A stretch of DNA of 64,000 nucleotides from Macrotrachela quadricornifera (lineage: Eukaryota > Rotifera > Eurotatoria > Philodinida > Philodinidae), in contig JAJEKB010020399.1 of assembly GCA_022393335.1 (NCBI GenBank), positions 462,816 through 526,815 on the forward strand, given 5' to 3'. Each line of letters starts with the position of its first letter. The stretch's first letter is position 1. Under the pieces are notes generated by a model. It did not search any database. It saw nothing but the letters and a program-made list of their open reading frames with translations, and was not told the origin of the DNA. The position numbers were made by a program, and so were the translations under genes. This document shows positions 9,865 to 20,345 of this stretch, in pieces.

Positions 9865-12162
9865 CTCCTTTTCCTAACATTATGAAAAATGTATAGAATT
9901 TATTTTTTAAATTATTATAAGTTATAACATAGTTTGAGTATCAAGAAGTCTGATACAAACTATGAAAGCAAAGAGTGTGGACCGTCGAACGATCCAGACT
10001 TAAGTGGAGTAGGTTTTAGCTTGGTCTTATACTATTTTTTGCTTTTGATACAGAAAAATCCCTCAAAATATGAAATTTATACCTTTTAGTCTATTTTTCT
10101 TGCACGGTGCACAATAGAATCTCATAATAAGTATACTACTGGAGAGAGGACGTCTTCCTTTACAAGCCTACATATGTCCAGTTCTTGGGTCAAAAACTAC
10201 TGTGAAACTTGCTATCGCTTTTGGTACCGTTGGAATCGCCGTTTCTCGCTGCATCTGATAGGCCGATTAGAAATCTCAGAAAATGTGTATGCGATATCGG
10301 TGTATAGTGGGCCAAAAAGGGCCCTTATCCGCCCCTGTCCTTATTCGTAATGAAAAATATCGGTATAAAAGTTATTAATTACAATAAACAGTCTTTCACT
10401 AAAACAAATAATAACCATTGCGTTACATATAATGTTAAGTTGATTATAATATTAGCAACAAACAAATTAGAATTTGCATAGTGAATATGAAGTCTAGTTT
10501 ACTGATATGTATTTCTCAATTCAAATTAAATTGAAATAGATAGTGATTTTCATCAAAATTAGATTTGTTTTCACAGCACCATTATTATTAATAACAAATT
10601 AATTTTCACAAATTCTAATAAGTATTATTAATACTTATTCTGTTCTAATTTCATTAATCTAAGATTATCGCTTCGTTTAGATATTCAAACCAATATGTCC
10701 TAGGTAAAAATTCCGACCATTGAAAAAATATTTCATTAAAAATGATTACATCATTGACAGTAGTATAAAATTTGAGAGTTGAATTCAACTATTCAACTAT
10801 TTTTTCAACTATTCACCTTTTCAATTATTCAACGTTTTTCCACTTTTAAACTGTACAACCACCACTTTGCTCTCATAAAAACATTATCCCAACATGTTTC
10901 CCAATTTTTTCATCCTTACTCACTCGGTTTCCTACGAAACCAAAACTGAAGAAAAAGTAAAAAGTTAAAACCGATCGGTAAACCTAGTACTCCATAGTCC
11001 TAAGTCAATAGCAAACCATACATTAACCCATGATTTTTCCACACAAGCTTACTCATTTATCCATTAACACTACCAATACCATCCTATATCCACCTCATCC
11101 TAACACCATTCATCGCAAATTGCCATCCACTCTCATCTGGTCCGCTGCTTTCAGAGATTCTACCCTCACTCTCACCCTCACCCTCACCCTCAAAGCTGAC
11201 AAAAATTATCTCTTCAGCCATGTACCTTGGCAAACGGCAATCTCTTTGTACACAAAGACTTGAGGTGTACACAGAGACCAGCGGGTCACGGTGCTTCCCG
11301 CTCCCACGCCGCGACACCGAAATGAAGAGAACTGTTTACGAACGTATAAATTTTCCTCGAGGAATTATTGAAATGCATGTAATCATGAACACAGGCTTTA
11401 ATCCTGGCAGTGAGTAGAATTTATATGATGCAATATATACATGATTCACTCGACACAATACCACTATTCTATGTGTCTTCAGGTTTAACTGTTAATTATG
11501 GAATGTGTGGTAGAGGTATTTCACCTTTCTCTTTCTCTTTGGGATTAGTGAACAAATATAGAACAAATATTTATCTAAAGCTCCACATGAACTTTTCCAT
11601 GGGCTAATGCTCCATTCATTAATGTATGCCTTCAGGAGATTACTTTACATGAAGAATATACTCAGAAAATATTTTTATTCAAACGCTCTTGCTGCAGCCA
11701 TTTCATCACCTCAACATCCCGACGATATACATTAAATTAATTATGGTTACTATAACTTCTTCTAAAAATCACTCTTATCAATAGGCCATAGTATACTGCT
11801 AAAATTAAAGTCAATTAATGCCCTTCTTTTTCATGACCTTCTTCACAAGACGTATAAACAGAAAGCCGGATTCTCCTCAGCAAACAAAACGGACATTATT
11901 CTTACGTTTTATCAAAATGACAGGTTTATTTATACTTATTTCCACATCTAAACTAAAATCGGAATCTATTTCTATGAATAACATTGGTACCTATGTATAC
12001 CTATATAACGAGAACTAGAACTAAATCTATTCTGATATATACCTATTTATTTTATAAGTCATATATGACTGTTGAGGATGCATTTATATTATAAGTCGAA
12101 TTAGACAACTCATGCAGATTTTTGAAGCTTACATATATTTTCGAAGAAAATATTGCTTGTAA
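9865..12162. other. AT-rich intergenic DNA, no supported gene
   Basis: No convincing coding region is seen. TTCAACTATT-type short repeats occur at 10780-10850 and a CCCTCA hexamer tract at 11163-11193. The open frames around 11030-11320 exist because of that simple repeat. The 8-bp target duplication of the hAT element begins at 12163. Confidence 0.45.
11163..11193 (+). repeat. Short (CCCTCA)n tract
   Basis: About four to five imperfect CCCTCA units in tandem (TGAGGG on the other strand). The unit is G-rich on one strand, like telomeric repeats, but the tract is short and interstitial. It may be ordinary simple sequence. Confidence 0.6.
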
Positions 12163-12179
12163 GTTTGAAGCAGAGACCG

Positions 12180-12265
12180 AAACGGAGCGGGGAAACGGGG
12201 CGAGGAATCGGGGTGGGGTGAGTTTTTAAGCCCTCGAGGCGGGGCGGGTTGAAGTTTTCGAGAGA
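12180..12265 (+). repeat. GC-rich subterminal block of the hAT element (left)
   Basis: A run of GGAGCGGGG, CGGGGCGAGG and GGGGTGGGG words in otherwise AT-rich DNA. Similar words are present near the other end in the same strand orientation. Such repeats are candidate transposase binding sites in hAT elements; this role is inferred. Confidence 0.7.
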
Positions 12266-13092
12266 TACAGTGAGGCTGGACGAAGTTTCATTTTCGAAAT
12301 TTTTCGTGCTAAAGTTTGATTATAGAATATTTAAATGATGCAGTTTAAACTCAATGATGAATATCAAAGTCAATGATGGATGTCTTTGTAATACAGACTT
12401 TTATCCTCCACAACAACCTCTTTTAAACTGAATTAATAGCCAATGATACTGAACATGTATTATTATTGGATATATGGATGGATGGATGGAAAATATGCAA
12501 TTGATCATCACCTCATTGATGATGCCGTATTATATTTGATGAAAGTCAATCCATGTATCTGCTTCTCTCATAATGCTTTTATTGTAATTTTATTGTAACA
12601 AGTGTTCATCCTGCAGTTTCTCTGTTTTGGTCTATAACACATATTAGTACGATTTTTCTTGTACAGCAACAACAAATGTTGTTTATTTCGATTTACTTTT
12701 TTTTGCTTGATGTGTATTTATTCATACGCTTTTTTACAATGATTTACTAAATCGTTTTCGTCTTTTCTATATTTTGATCTAAGTTTCTTTAATATTCTTT
12801 ATCGTTTTTTTCTTAGACGATGTTATTAGGTGTGCACGCTTTCTCTATATATCATCTCACTCTTTGAATTATATCATTCTTTGTGTTCTTTCTCGACGGT
12901 AATATCATTCTTTCTATTCTTTGTCATAGATGATTTCATCCAACTCTTCGTATGTTTTTCCTTTGTCCTTAATATATATTTAAGACGTTGTTAACTTCAC
13001 AACCAACATGTTCATTCTGCGAAACACATTAAAATAACTTTTGATATATCTTTACTTGAATTAAACAATTCTTCTTTTCTAAGTCTATTCGA

Positions 13093-15582
13093 ATGGTAAA
13101 CGATAACGATGGTGATCTTATTCTTTTATCATCTTCTCAAAATCAACCATCAACTGCTGATTTTATTGATAAACAACGAATTAATGATGATTCAAATCAA
13201 TCAAAAACAATTGCAATGCTGTTAAAAAAGAGTGACAAGAAGTATGTGGTGATGAAAAACAATAGAAATGTATCAAGTGGTATATGGTTAAAGTTCGGTT
13301 TACCAGCGAAACAAAATGAAGAAAATCCTGATCAATATGATGTTATACCAAATTATTCATCATGTTTTAAATGTTTTCGAACATATCGATTTATCAGTTC
13401 ATCTACTAGTAGTATGAAAGATCATAAATGTCCTCAAGACGTTCCTAAAGGACAACAACAACGGCAACGTCTTGCACTTCACCATCATCTTCACGAACAA
13501 TGATGTCAACAAAAATTATAATACAGAAAAAAGATCGTTTAAAGCAGCTATTTGTTCGATGGGTAGTAACTGGTTTACGACCGTTTCAAATTGTTTCTGA
13601 CAACGGTTTAGAAGTTATTATTCAAGAATGTTTAGATATAGGTATAGTTGTATTAACTTTTTATTGAATGTCATTGATCTTCAAAAATTATTTCTTAAGG
13701 TCGTGAACTACATTTACAAAAACTTTGTGCATATGATTTGTTATGTACTGATCGAACAATTCGAAATGAATTAACCAGAATGGCTGACGATGAGAGAAAA
13801 GAATTAAAAGAATTACTTGTAGATTGCGCAAACGCTGGTTGTCTTTCAATAAGTCCAGATGTTTGGACTGATAATCATCGAAAAATAGTTTATTTAGGTG
13901 CCACAGCTCATATAGTGGACAGTCATTTTAAATATCGTTTAATTGATTTATTTTGTATTGAATTTAAGGAGAAAAAAAAACTGCTGATAATATAATAAAA
14001 GTAAATGTACAACATTAATCTGTTTGTTGATAATATATTTAATAATTTCATTTCAGCTAGTTCAACAACAACTTTTTTCTATGAACTTGATTCATCAATG
14101 GATTTAATCACCTTCGTTAGTAATAGAGGGTCGAATTTTATTAAAGGTTTACGTTATTATCATCATATGTTTTGTGTAGCACATCGTCTGCATGGTATAT
14201 TAAAGAAAGTATTTTTCCAAAATGTCGCAAAAGAAAAACAATCACCGTTTAAAACTCAACCAATTATTTCTATTGAAATTACACCAACAAAAACAACATC
14301 AAATTCTCGTCAATTATCTCCAGAAATTCTTCCTAATGGTGAACATCAAGATGAAATTGAACAAGCAGCTATTGAAGAATGGAATAAAGAAGAAGAAGAT
14401 GATGATGACAAAGATGATTCATTTGATCATTCAGCATTGGCTTCAGCCAATATTCCTTGGAATGCCCAAGAAGTATTGGATACCATTCATCATTGTAAAG
14501 TGCTCGTTCAGTATGTAAAAAAAGTAAGATTTTTGTTGAAAAAAATTTAAACAAGTTGTTTTAAATATCCGCTTTTAGACAAGTTTAAATCGTCAAGTTC
14601 AATTAATGAATGAAAACGAAGATGGTAACGTGAAGAAACAACAGCATTCACCATTTACCACCATTCATCAATGTTCTAAAGTTCGTTGGTTATCGATGTG
14701 TAATCTACTCGAAAGTATCAAAAGATCATATGAACCCTTAAAAGAGTTGTTAGCTGAATCTAAACAATTACATCGTATCGAAAAGATTAATCTGTCTATA
14801 GTGGAACAATTAGTTGAGTTTTTACGTCCATGGAATTCTGTATTAAAGGAAGTACAAAAGGGAAATACACCATCCATACATTCTGTGTGTCCTTGTATCA
14901 ATTACTTATAAGATGATTTACGTAAACGTGAACGAAATGAACGAAATGGTAAGATGTTGGCAATATGTTTTCATTTATATTTGTTATTTGGTATCATATA
15001 GGAATGAAATTTTTTGCTAAACGAGCATTATCGTTATTAAATTCAATGTTTGTCATCGAAGATGAATTTATACTTGCAACATTTCTCCATCCAAATTTCA
15101 AACGATTAATGAACACAACACCAGCACAAAAAACAGAATGTTATCACACTTGTCGTGTATGGCTACCAAAACGCAATACATCAGCAACAACAACAACTGA
15201 TTTAGCAACCAATGATGAAAATGAACCACCAAGAAAAAAACCAAAAAATTTATTACAACAATTAATGGATAATGAAATTTCCAATACTAAATCTTCAACT
15301 AAAGATAAAGATGAAGTTGACATATACATCAATTTTAAAGTGGATAAAGAAAACGATTATTCAAATCCTTCACTATTCTGGCAAGAATATCAACAAATAT
15401 TTCCAAATCTAGCAAAACTAGCGCGTCGCACTTTTTCCATACCATGTAGCTCAGCTGCGGTGGAGAGAGAATTTTCTGCTGCTGGTCAAGTTGTAAATCA
15501 AAGAAGATCAAATTTAGATCCATCAACTGTTAACAATATCTTATTTCTTCGTTCAATTGAGAATAACAAAGCAAAAAACTAA
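13093..15582 (+). pseudogene. hAT transposase, multi-exon, with several lesions
   Basis: The N-terminal part (13093-13500) carries a BED-type zinc-finger-like stretch (CFKCFRTY...HKC). Conserved hAT blocks follow: LFVRWVVTGLRPFQIV, DVWTDNHRKIVY, VSNRGSNFIKGL with CVAHRLHGILK, VRWLSMCNLLESIKRSYEPL, and the C-terminal dimerisation block IPCSSAAVEREFSAAGQV with RRSNLDP. Introns with good GT-AG borders are visible at 13642-13699, 14524-14578 and 14949-15001, plus one ending at 14056. Lesions: a frame change in a CAA repeat near 13460-13500, a frame problem at an A9 run (13972-13980), and an in-frame TAA at 14909-14911. As written it is inactive. Homopolymer miscalls could explain part of this. 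Confidence 0.88.
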
Positions 15583-15704
15583 TCAAAATGCATACAAAGT
15601 GTTTTTTTTTTTATATATTTTTTCTTACTCTTTTGTAAGTTTTTTTTAATTATATAATTAAATAAATTTCATCATCAAATAAAATAGTTCTTATAAGAAT
15701 AAGA

Positions 15705-15800
15705 CGGAGCGGGGCGGGGAGCGAAGAAAAGAAGCAAAGGGCGAGGTGAGGCGAGGCGGGGATAACTTCTTTCGGGGCGAAGCGGGGCGGGGAGCAAAAA
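15705..15800 (+). repeat. GC-rich subterminal block of the hAT element (right)
   Basis: GGGGCGGGGAGCGAAG-like words occur in two clusters, separated by AACTTCTTTC. The base composition contrasts strongly with the flanks. The orientation is the same as in the left block rather than inverted. Confidence 0.7.
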
Positions 15801-15974
15801 ATTCTCTTCGTTTCGTCCTCTGGTTTGAAGTCGATATTTTTAGGCAACCAGTGTATAATATCATCTCTACTAATACATGCATTAGTGTATCTTGCTATCT
15901 GTTGATAAGAAGAAAAAGTGACTTAGAATGTCCATGTGTTATATTGTATCATTGATGTACATGTATGTGATTAG

Positions 15975-16050
15975 TTTTTTTTTCCTACAAATTAAATGAA
16001 AAAAAAACTGTTTGATTGATGAAGCGTGACTAACCATAAATAAATGAAAA
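15975..16050 (+). promoter_or_regulatory. Upstream block shared by the two ART-TPR genes
   Basis: About 220-290 bp before the start of ART-TPR gene 1 lies a tract reading ATGAAAAAAAAACTG, then TTGATGAAGCGTGAC, then a TAAATAAA word. Upstream of gene 2 (38100-38150) the same order is found: GTGAAAAAAAAATGAA, TTAATGAAGCATGAC, TAAATAAA. Its conservation outside the coding region suggests a promoter or 5'-UTR element, or simply the age of the duplication. The function is inferred. Confidence 0.45.
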
Positions 16051-16268
16051 AAAACAAGCAAAGGAAGAGACATTTTTCGATAGAAAGTAAATTTTTGTAC
16101 ACGTTTTTTTTTTTATATTATATTTTGCCATTGTGCTATTCATCAGAAAGTATTTTATATTGTTACCAAGTTCTACATAATTAACAAAGTTTCATTTCAT
16201 GAATGTTTTATTAAATGTAAGTCTTTCTAGCATTATACATTCATAGTCGATGCAATCAAAATTATAAT

Positions 16269-18194
16269 TTGTATTCAATACACGTTATGGAGAAGCTAAG
16301 ACGATTGCGACGACCTTATGTTGGTGCAATTCAGAACTATCTAGTCGTCTGGCTAAACGAGAATATCGATAAAGAGAATAATGCTGATTGTCAAAATGCC
16401 ATTACTAAGTTACGAGAAGTAGCAAATAGTGTTAATACATTCAATGATATTGATAAATGTGTTAATTTTATTACTGATATTAAGACCGAAAAGACCTTTA
16501 TGATTTGTTCGAGTTCCACCGGGCACATTATTGTCCCGATCGTCCATGATATGGCACAGATCAGTTGTATTTATATCTTTTGTGAAAATAAAATCCAAGA
16601 TGAACAATGGACACAGAAATGGCTCAAAGTCAAGGATGTCTTTACTGATATTCAACTCATGTGTAAAGCACTGAAGAAAGCTGTTCACGAATGCGATCAA
16701 AACAGCATTTCGATGAGCTTCGTGTCCACTTGTAGCCATCCAATAAATAAAAATCTCGATCAACTTGATCAATCCTTTATGTACACTCAGATACTAAAGG
16801 AAATTCTACTAACCATTAACTTTGATGAAAAATATTTTAAAGAATTTATTACATTCTGCCGAGAAATATTTGACGGCAATCCAGCCGAACTTCATCATGT
16901 CGATAAACTCGAACAAGAATATCGTCAACATACACCAATCTGGTGGTACAGCTATCAATGTTTTCTTTTCTCGATGCTTAATCGAGCATTACGTGTTATG
17001 GATGTCGATCTCATCATCAATTTGGGCTTCTTTCTTTGTGATCTTCATCAACACATTACTCAAGTACATTTCGAACAATATGGCAGGAATTCTCATTCAA
17101 CCATCTTCACTGTCTATCGTGGTCAAGGTTTGTCTCAAACAGATTTTGAACAATTGATAAAAACAGAAGGTGGTTTATTATCATTTAATAACTTTTTGTC
17201 CACTAGTAAGAACCGTGAAGTTTCGCTCGACTTTACCCGTCAAACGATAAAAAATTCCAATTTAGTGGGCATCTTATTTGTCATGACCATCGATTCCACC
17301 ATACCTTCAACTGTATTTGCTGATGTTCGAGACATTAGTTGTTATCAGGAAGAAGAAGAAATTCTTTTCTCCATGCATTCCATATTTCGTATTAAACAAA
17401 TTAAACAGATTGATGACAATGATCGACTTTGGCAAGTAGAGTTGATATTGACTGGAGATCACGATCCACAATTACAGACACTAACGGAATGTATACGAGA
17501 AGAGACATTTTCAAGTTACAAAGGATGGCATCGATTGGGGAAATTATTGATTAAACTTGGACAGTTTAACAAAGCACAACAAGTGTATGATGTATTGCTT
17601 GTTCAGACATCTGATCATCGTGAGTTAGCACACATTTATCATATGCTTGGAATGATCAAGAGAAGTCAAGGAGAATATTCAGAAGCGATTACATTTTATG
17701 AAAAATCACTTTATATTAAACAGAAAATTCTTTCTTCAAATGATTCCGATTTAGCTATCTCTTACAACAACATCGGTTTAGCTTATCAGGAGATGGGAAA
17801 TTATTCGAAAGCACTTTTGTATCACGAACAAGATCTTAAGATTTCAAAAACGATTCTTGCTCCAGATCATCCTGATTTGGGTATTTCTTACTGCAATATG
17901 GGAAAAGTATTTAATCGAATGGGTGAATATTCAAAAGCACTTTCCTATCACGAAAAAGCGCTCAAGATTTTTCGAGCAACTCTTCCTGAAAACCATTCTT
18001 ATTTTGCTGCAACTTACAACGAGATCGGCTTTGTGTATGAAAACATGCGCGAATATTCGAGAGCATTGTCCTCTTATGAACGTGCTATTAATATTGGACA
18101 ACGTTCGTTACCTGAGAATCATCCACGTCTTCAACAGTGGACAAAGAATCTTGAACATATAAAAAAGAAGTTGGAAAATAAATCATTTGAATAG
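16269..18194 (+). CDS. ADP-ribosyltransferase-TPR protein 1
   Basis: This 641-residue protein has an N-terminal region of unknown fold, then an arginine-type ADP-ribosyltransferase core with the R-S-ExE signature. The core shows YRGQGL (Arg at about 284), FNNFLSTS (STS at about 311-313) and EEEEILFS (ExE at about 362-364). ART enzymes of this class transfer ADP-ribose from NAD to protein side chains. From about residue 415 there are four kinesin-light-chain-type tetratricopeptide repeats of 42 residues (ISYNNIGLAYQEMGNYSKAL is typical), a protein-interaction scaffold. No signal peptide is evident, so it is probably cytosolic. The second methionine (MEKLRRLRR, 16287) is an alternative start. 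The gene has no introns and is a paralogue of the gene at 38349. The ART-TPR fusion is common in bdelloids. The substrate is unknown. Confidence 0.87.
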   Translation: MYSIHVMEKLRRLRRPYVGAIQNYLVVWLNENIDKENNADCQNAITKLREVANSVNTFNDIDKCVNFITDIKTEKTFMICSSSTGHIIVPIVHDMAQISCIYIFCENKIQDEQWTQKWLKVKDVFTDIQLMCKALKKAVHECDQNSISMSFVSTCSHPINKNLDQLDQSFMYTQILKEILLTINFDEKYFKEFITFCREIFDGNPAELHHVDKLEQEYRQHTPIWWYSYQCFLFSMLNRALRVMDVDLIINLGFFLCDLHQHITQVHFEQYGRNSHSTIFTVYRGQGLSQTDFEQLIKTEGGLLSFNNFLSTSKNREVSLDFTRQTIKNSNLVGILFVMTIDSTIPSTVFADVRDISCYQEEEEILFSMHSIFRIKQIKQIDDNDRLWQVELILTGDHDPQLQTLTECIREETFSSYKGWHRLGKLLIKLGQFNKAQQVYDVLLVQTSDHRELAHIYHMLGMIKRSQGEYSEAITFYEKSLYIKQKILSSNDSDLAISYNNIGLAYQEMGNYSKALLYHEQDLKISKTILAPDHPDLGISYCNMGKVFNRMGEYSKALSYHEKALKIFRATLPENHSYFAATYNEIGFVYENMREYSRALSSYERAINIGQRSLPENHPRLQQWTKNLEHIKKKLENKSFE

Positions 18195-18202
18195 AACAAT
18201 TA

Positions 18203-18795
18203 CAGGGTGGTTCAGAAGTTATCTACCAGTCCTTGATTGCAAATAACTTTTGACAGGAACAAGATAGAGAGTTGTGGTTTTCACCATCTGAATGAGCAAT
18301 GCTGATAACATCGATCTGTATAAAATTCATCAAGACGAAAGATATTTTTTTTTTATTGAAAATTATCGATTAACTCTCGTTTCTATGCATATTTTCGTCA
18401 AATTTTACAATAATCTCGATTCAATTTATATAAAAATATACCTTAAATCATGATTTTTCTCACTATAAAATTTTGAAAGTTTCTTTGATAATCCGCTTCT
18501 TAAGGCAGGCAAAGAGCTGATAGATAATGTAGTGAGTTTACAGTGGAATAACTGTGATTTAAGGTATATTTTTACATAAATTGAGTCGAGATTATTGTAA
18601 AATTTGACGAAAATATGCATAGAAACGAGAGTTAACCGGTAATTTTCAATAAAATAAATATCTTTCATCGCGATGAACTTTATACAGATCGATGTTCTTA
18701 GCATTGCTCTTTCAAATGGTGAAAACCACAGCTCTCTATCTTGTTTCAATCAGAAGTTATTCGCACTCAAAGACTGGTGGGTAACTTCTGGTAAA
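18203..18795. mobile_element. MITE / foldback immediately 3' of ART-TPR gene 1
   Basis: Arms of about 240 bp (18209-18450 and 18550-18795) are inverted copies around a ~100 bp loop. They share TTTTCACCAT, AACATCGATCTGTATAAA and TCTATGCATATTTTCGTC. The left end reads CAGGGTGGTTCAGAAGTTA after TA, and the right end reads TAACTTCTGG. There is no coding capacity. The element starts 9 bp after the ART stop codon, so it probably lies in the 3' UTR or supplies the polyadenylation region. Confidence 0.85.
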
Positions 18796-19738
18796 TAAAA
18801 ACTGAAAATTTCAAAAAGTAGCCCCCCCCCCTCCAGTAGAAGGCTCCCCTAAAAACTTCATTTTCTTTTTCATTTTAGAAACGTTTGTTCTCCTCAGAAA
18901 TTAGCTATAGGTCCAAACTGTTTTTAGTGTAAAAATAGATTGCTAAGGTCCATACCTTGAAGGTGTCAAAAAGAAATTATAACTAACATTAGACTTTTTA
19001 GAGAAAAAATGAAGATTTAGAGCAGATATATATTGAAATGAAAATGATAACTATAAATATTTTTGATTTTTCATAAGAATATGCTTGTAACACGAATACC
19101 TAAAAATTCTCCAGAATTATTAGAAAAAGAATTATCAGTTATATAGATAAGAAACTCAATCAATTTCAAACAGCATATGAAGATTAAACAACAAATATGA
19201 CAGAATGGCGTTCCAAACTTGTATATATATTGTGAAAATATGAATGAAAAAAAGTAAGACATTTGTTGTGAAAGTTACATAATATTATTTGGTAAGATCT
19301 ATTTTACCGTCATGAACGATTCAATCTTTTATTCTGCTGCTGTTTAGAAAAGAGAACTAGGCATGCTACAATAGCAAACCCAATCCAAACATTTTAGATT
19401 TGAAGTGATTTTATCACCAAAACACAAAATTGATCAAAAATTCAAAACTTGAAAGGTTTGGTATTGTAACATATCTATATAGAACGCAAAATACTTTTTC
19501 CACGTTGTGTATCAATAGACAGAACGAAAAAAAAAGCATTTTGTTTTCTTCCAAGATAACCGCTTATGATTAAGAGAACAAACTTTTACGTAAGAAAAAA
19601 AAGTCAAATGTTGTATAGAGTGACTCACTGGGTAAAAAAACTATCAACTTCATTTAAACGACTAAAGAAACTTATTTTACTCTTATATTATAACTATCAT
19701 AGTTTTGTTTTTTTCATAACCTTCAAATATGACTTAAA
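18796..19738. other. AT-rich intergenic DNA
   Basis: No gene is recognised. A C9 homopolymer at 18822-18831 is the only notable simple tract. The 3' part is the upstream region of the FAF1-like gene fragment. Confidence 0.4.
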
Positions 19739-20203
19739 ATGGTAAGTATATACAACATTAATACTACTCTATCCATATCTTCTTTCTTAGGATGTTGATA
19801 TATTAATCAGTGATAATAACAAAACTCATGATCAGACAAACATTATTCATTTTAATGAGTGTAAATAATTTATAGAAGAGAAAAACATTTTACATATTAT
19901 TTTTCATACAGGTTCTGAAAAAAACTGCGAAGAAATAATTGCCATTGAAACATTACAAAAATCTCTTTGTGAAAAATATGATGAATGTCCAGTGTTTTTT
20001 ATTGGTTCTCTTAAAGATGCATGTCAAGAAGCTTTTGGATCATCACAGGTGACAGAGGTTTGTAGACAAATTGTTTTCTAGTTATTCAAAACACTAAAAA
20101 TGCTTCATATTTCAGCGTCGTCCAGTACTTGTCTACATACACAATGACAAGAATGCATTTATTAACATCTTTTGTCAGAATATGTTCTGTTGGACAAAAA
20201 CTA
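19739..20203 (+). pseudogene. 5' exons of a FAF1-like UAS-domain gene, truncated by an insertion
   Basis: Four short exons with clean splice sites can be read: ATG at 19739-19741, then 19791-19860, 19912-20057 and 20116-20203 (introns 19742-19790, 19861-19911, 20058-20115). The product carries CPVFFIGSLKDACQEAF, then RRPVLVYIHNDKNAF and NIFCQNMFC. This matches the UAS (thioredoxin-like) domain of FAS-associated factor 1, a p97/ubiquitin-pathway adaptor. The usual N-terminal UBA domain is absent. The coding sequence runs straight into the left end of the 12.4 kb CCCAGG element. A possible continuation (SYLL...) lies directly after the element at 32598, but no UBX domain was found. The gene is probably disrupted on this haplotype. 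Confidence 0.7.
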
Positions 20204-20345
20204 CCCAGGTGAACCAATCCGACACCGGATCCTATAGGATCCGATCATCCGACAGAATCCTGTAGGATTCCGGGTGACGGAATTGCATAGGAATCCAACT
20301 GTCGGATTAGTATCGGATTCCGATGATATCCGATTGTCGGAGCTA
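20204..20345 (+). repeat. Left terminal and subterminal repeats of the CCCAGG element
   Basis: The 17-bp terminal repeat is followed by at least eight direct and inverted copies of GGATCC/ATCCGA words (for example GGATCCTATAGGATCCGATC). Similar clusters occur in inverse order at 32395-32596. Confidence 0.8.

Larger units (their letters stand above)
12171..15822 (+). mobile_element. hAT transposon with perfect 8-bp target site duplication
   Basis: The element is flanked by identical 8-mers GTTTGAAG at 12163-12170 and 15823-15830. Terminal inverted repeats read CAGAGACCGAAACGGAG at the left. The reverse complement of the right end reads CAGAGGACGAAACGAAG. Both features define the hAT superfamily. 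Inside each end sits a strikingly GC-rich block (12180-12265 and 15705-15800, GGGGCGGGG-type words). The transposase lies between them on the + strand. The exact duplication suggests a fairly recent insertion, about 440 bp upstream of ART-TPR gene 1. Confidence 0.93.

Noticed and set aside
11163..11193. (CCCTCA)n tract as a telomere remnant
   Set aside because: Only about five imperfect units, and the hexamer differs from the TGTGGG telomeric repeat reported for bdelloids.
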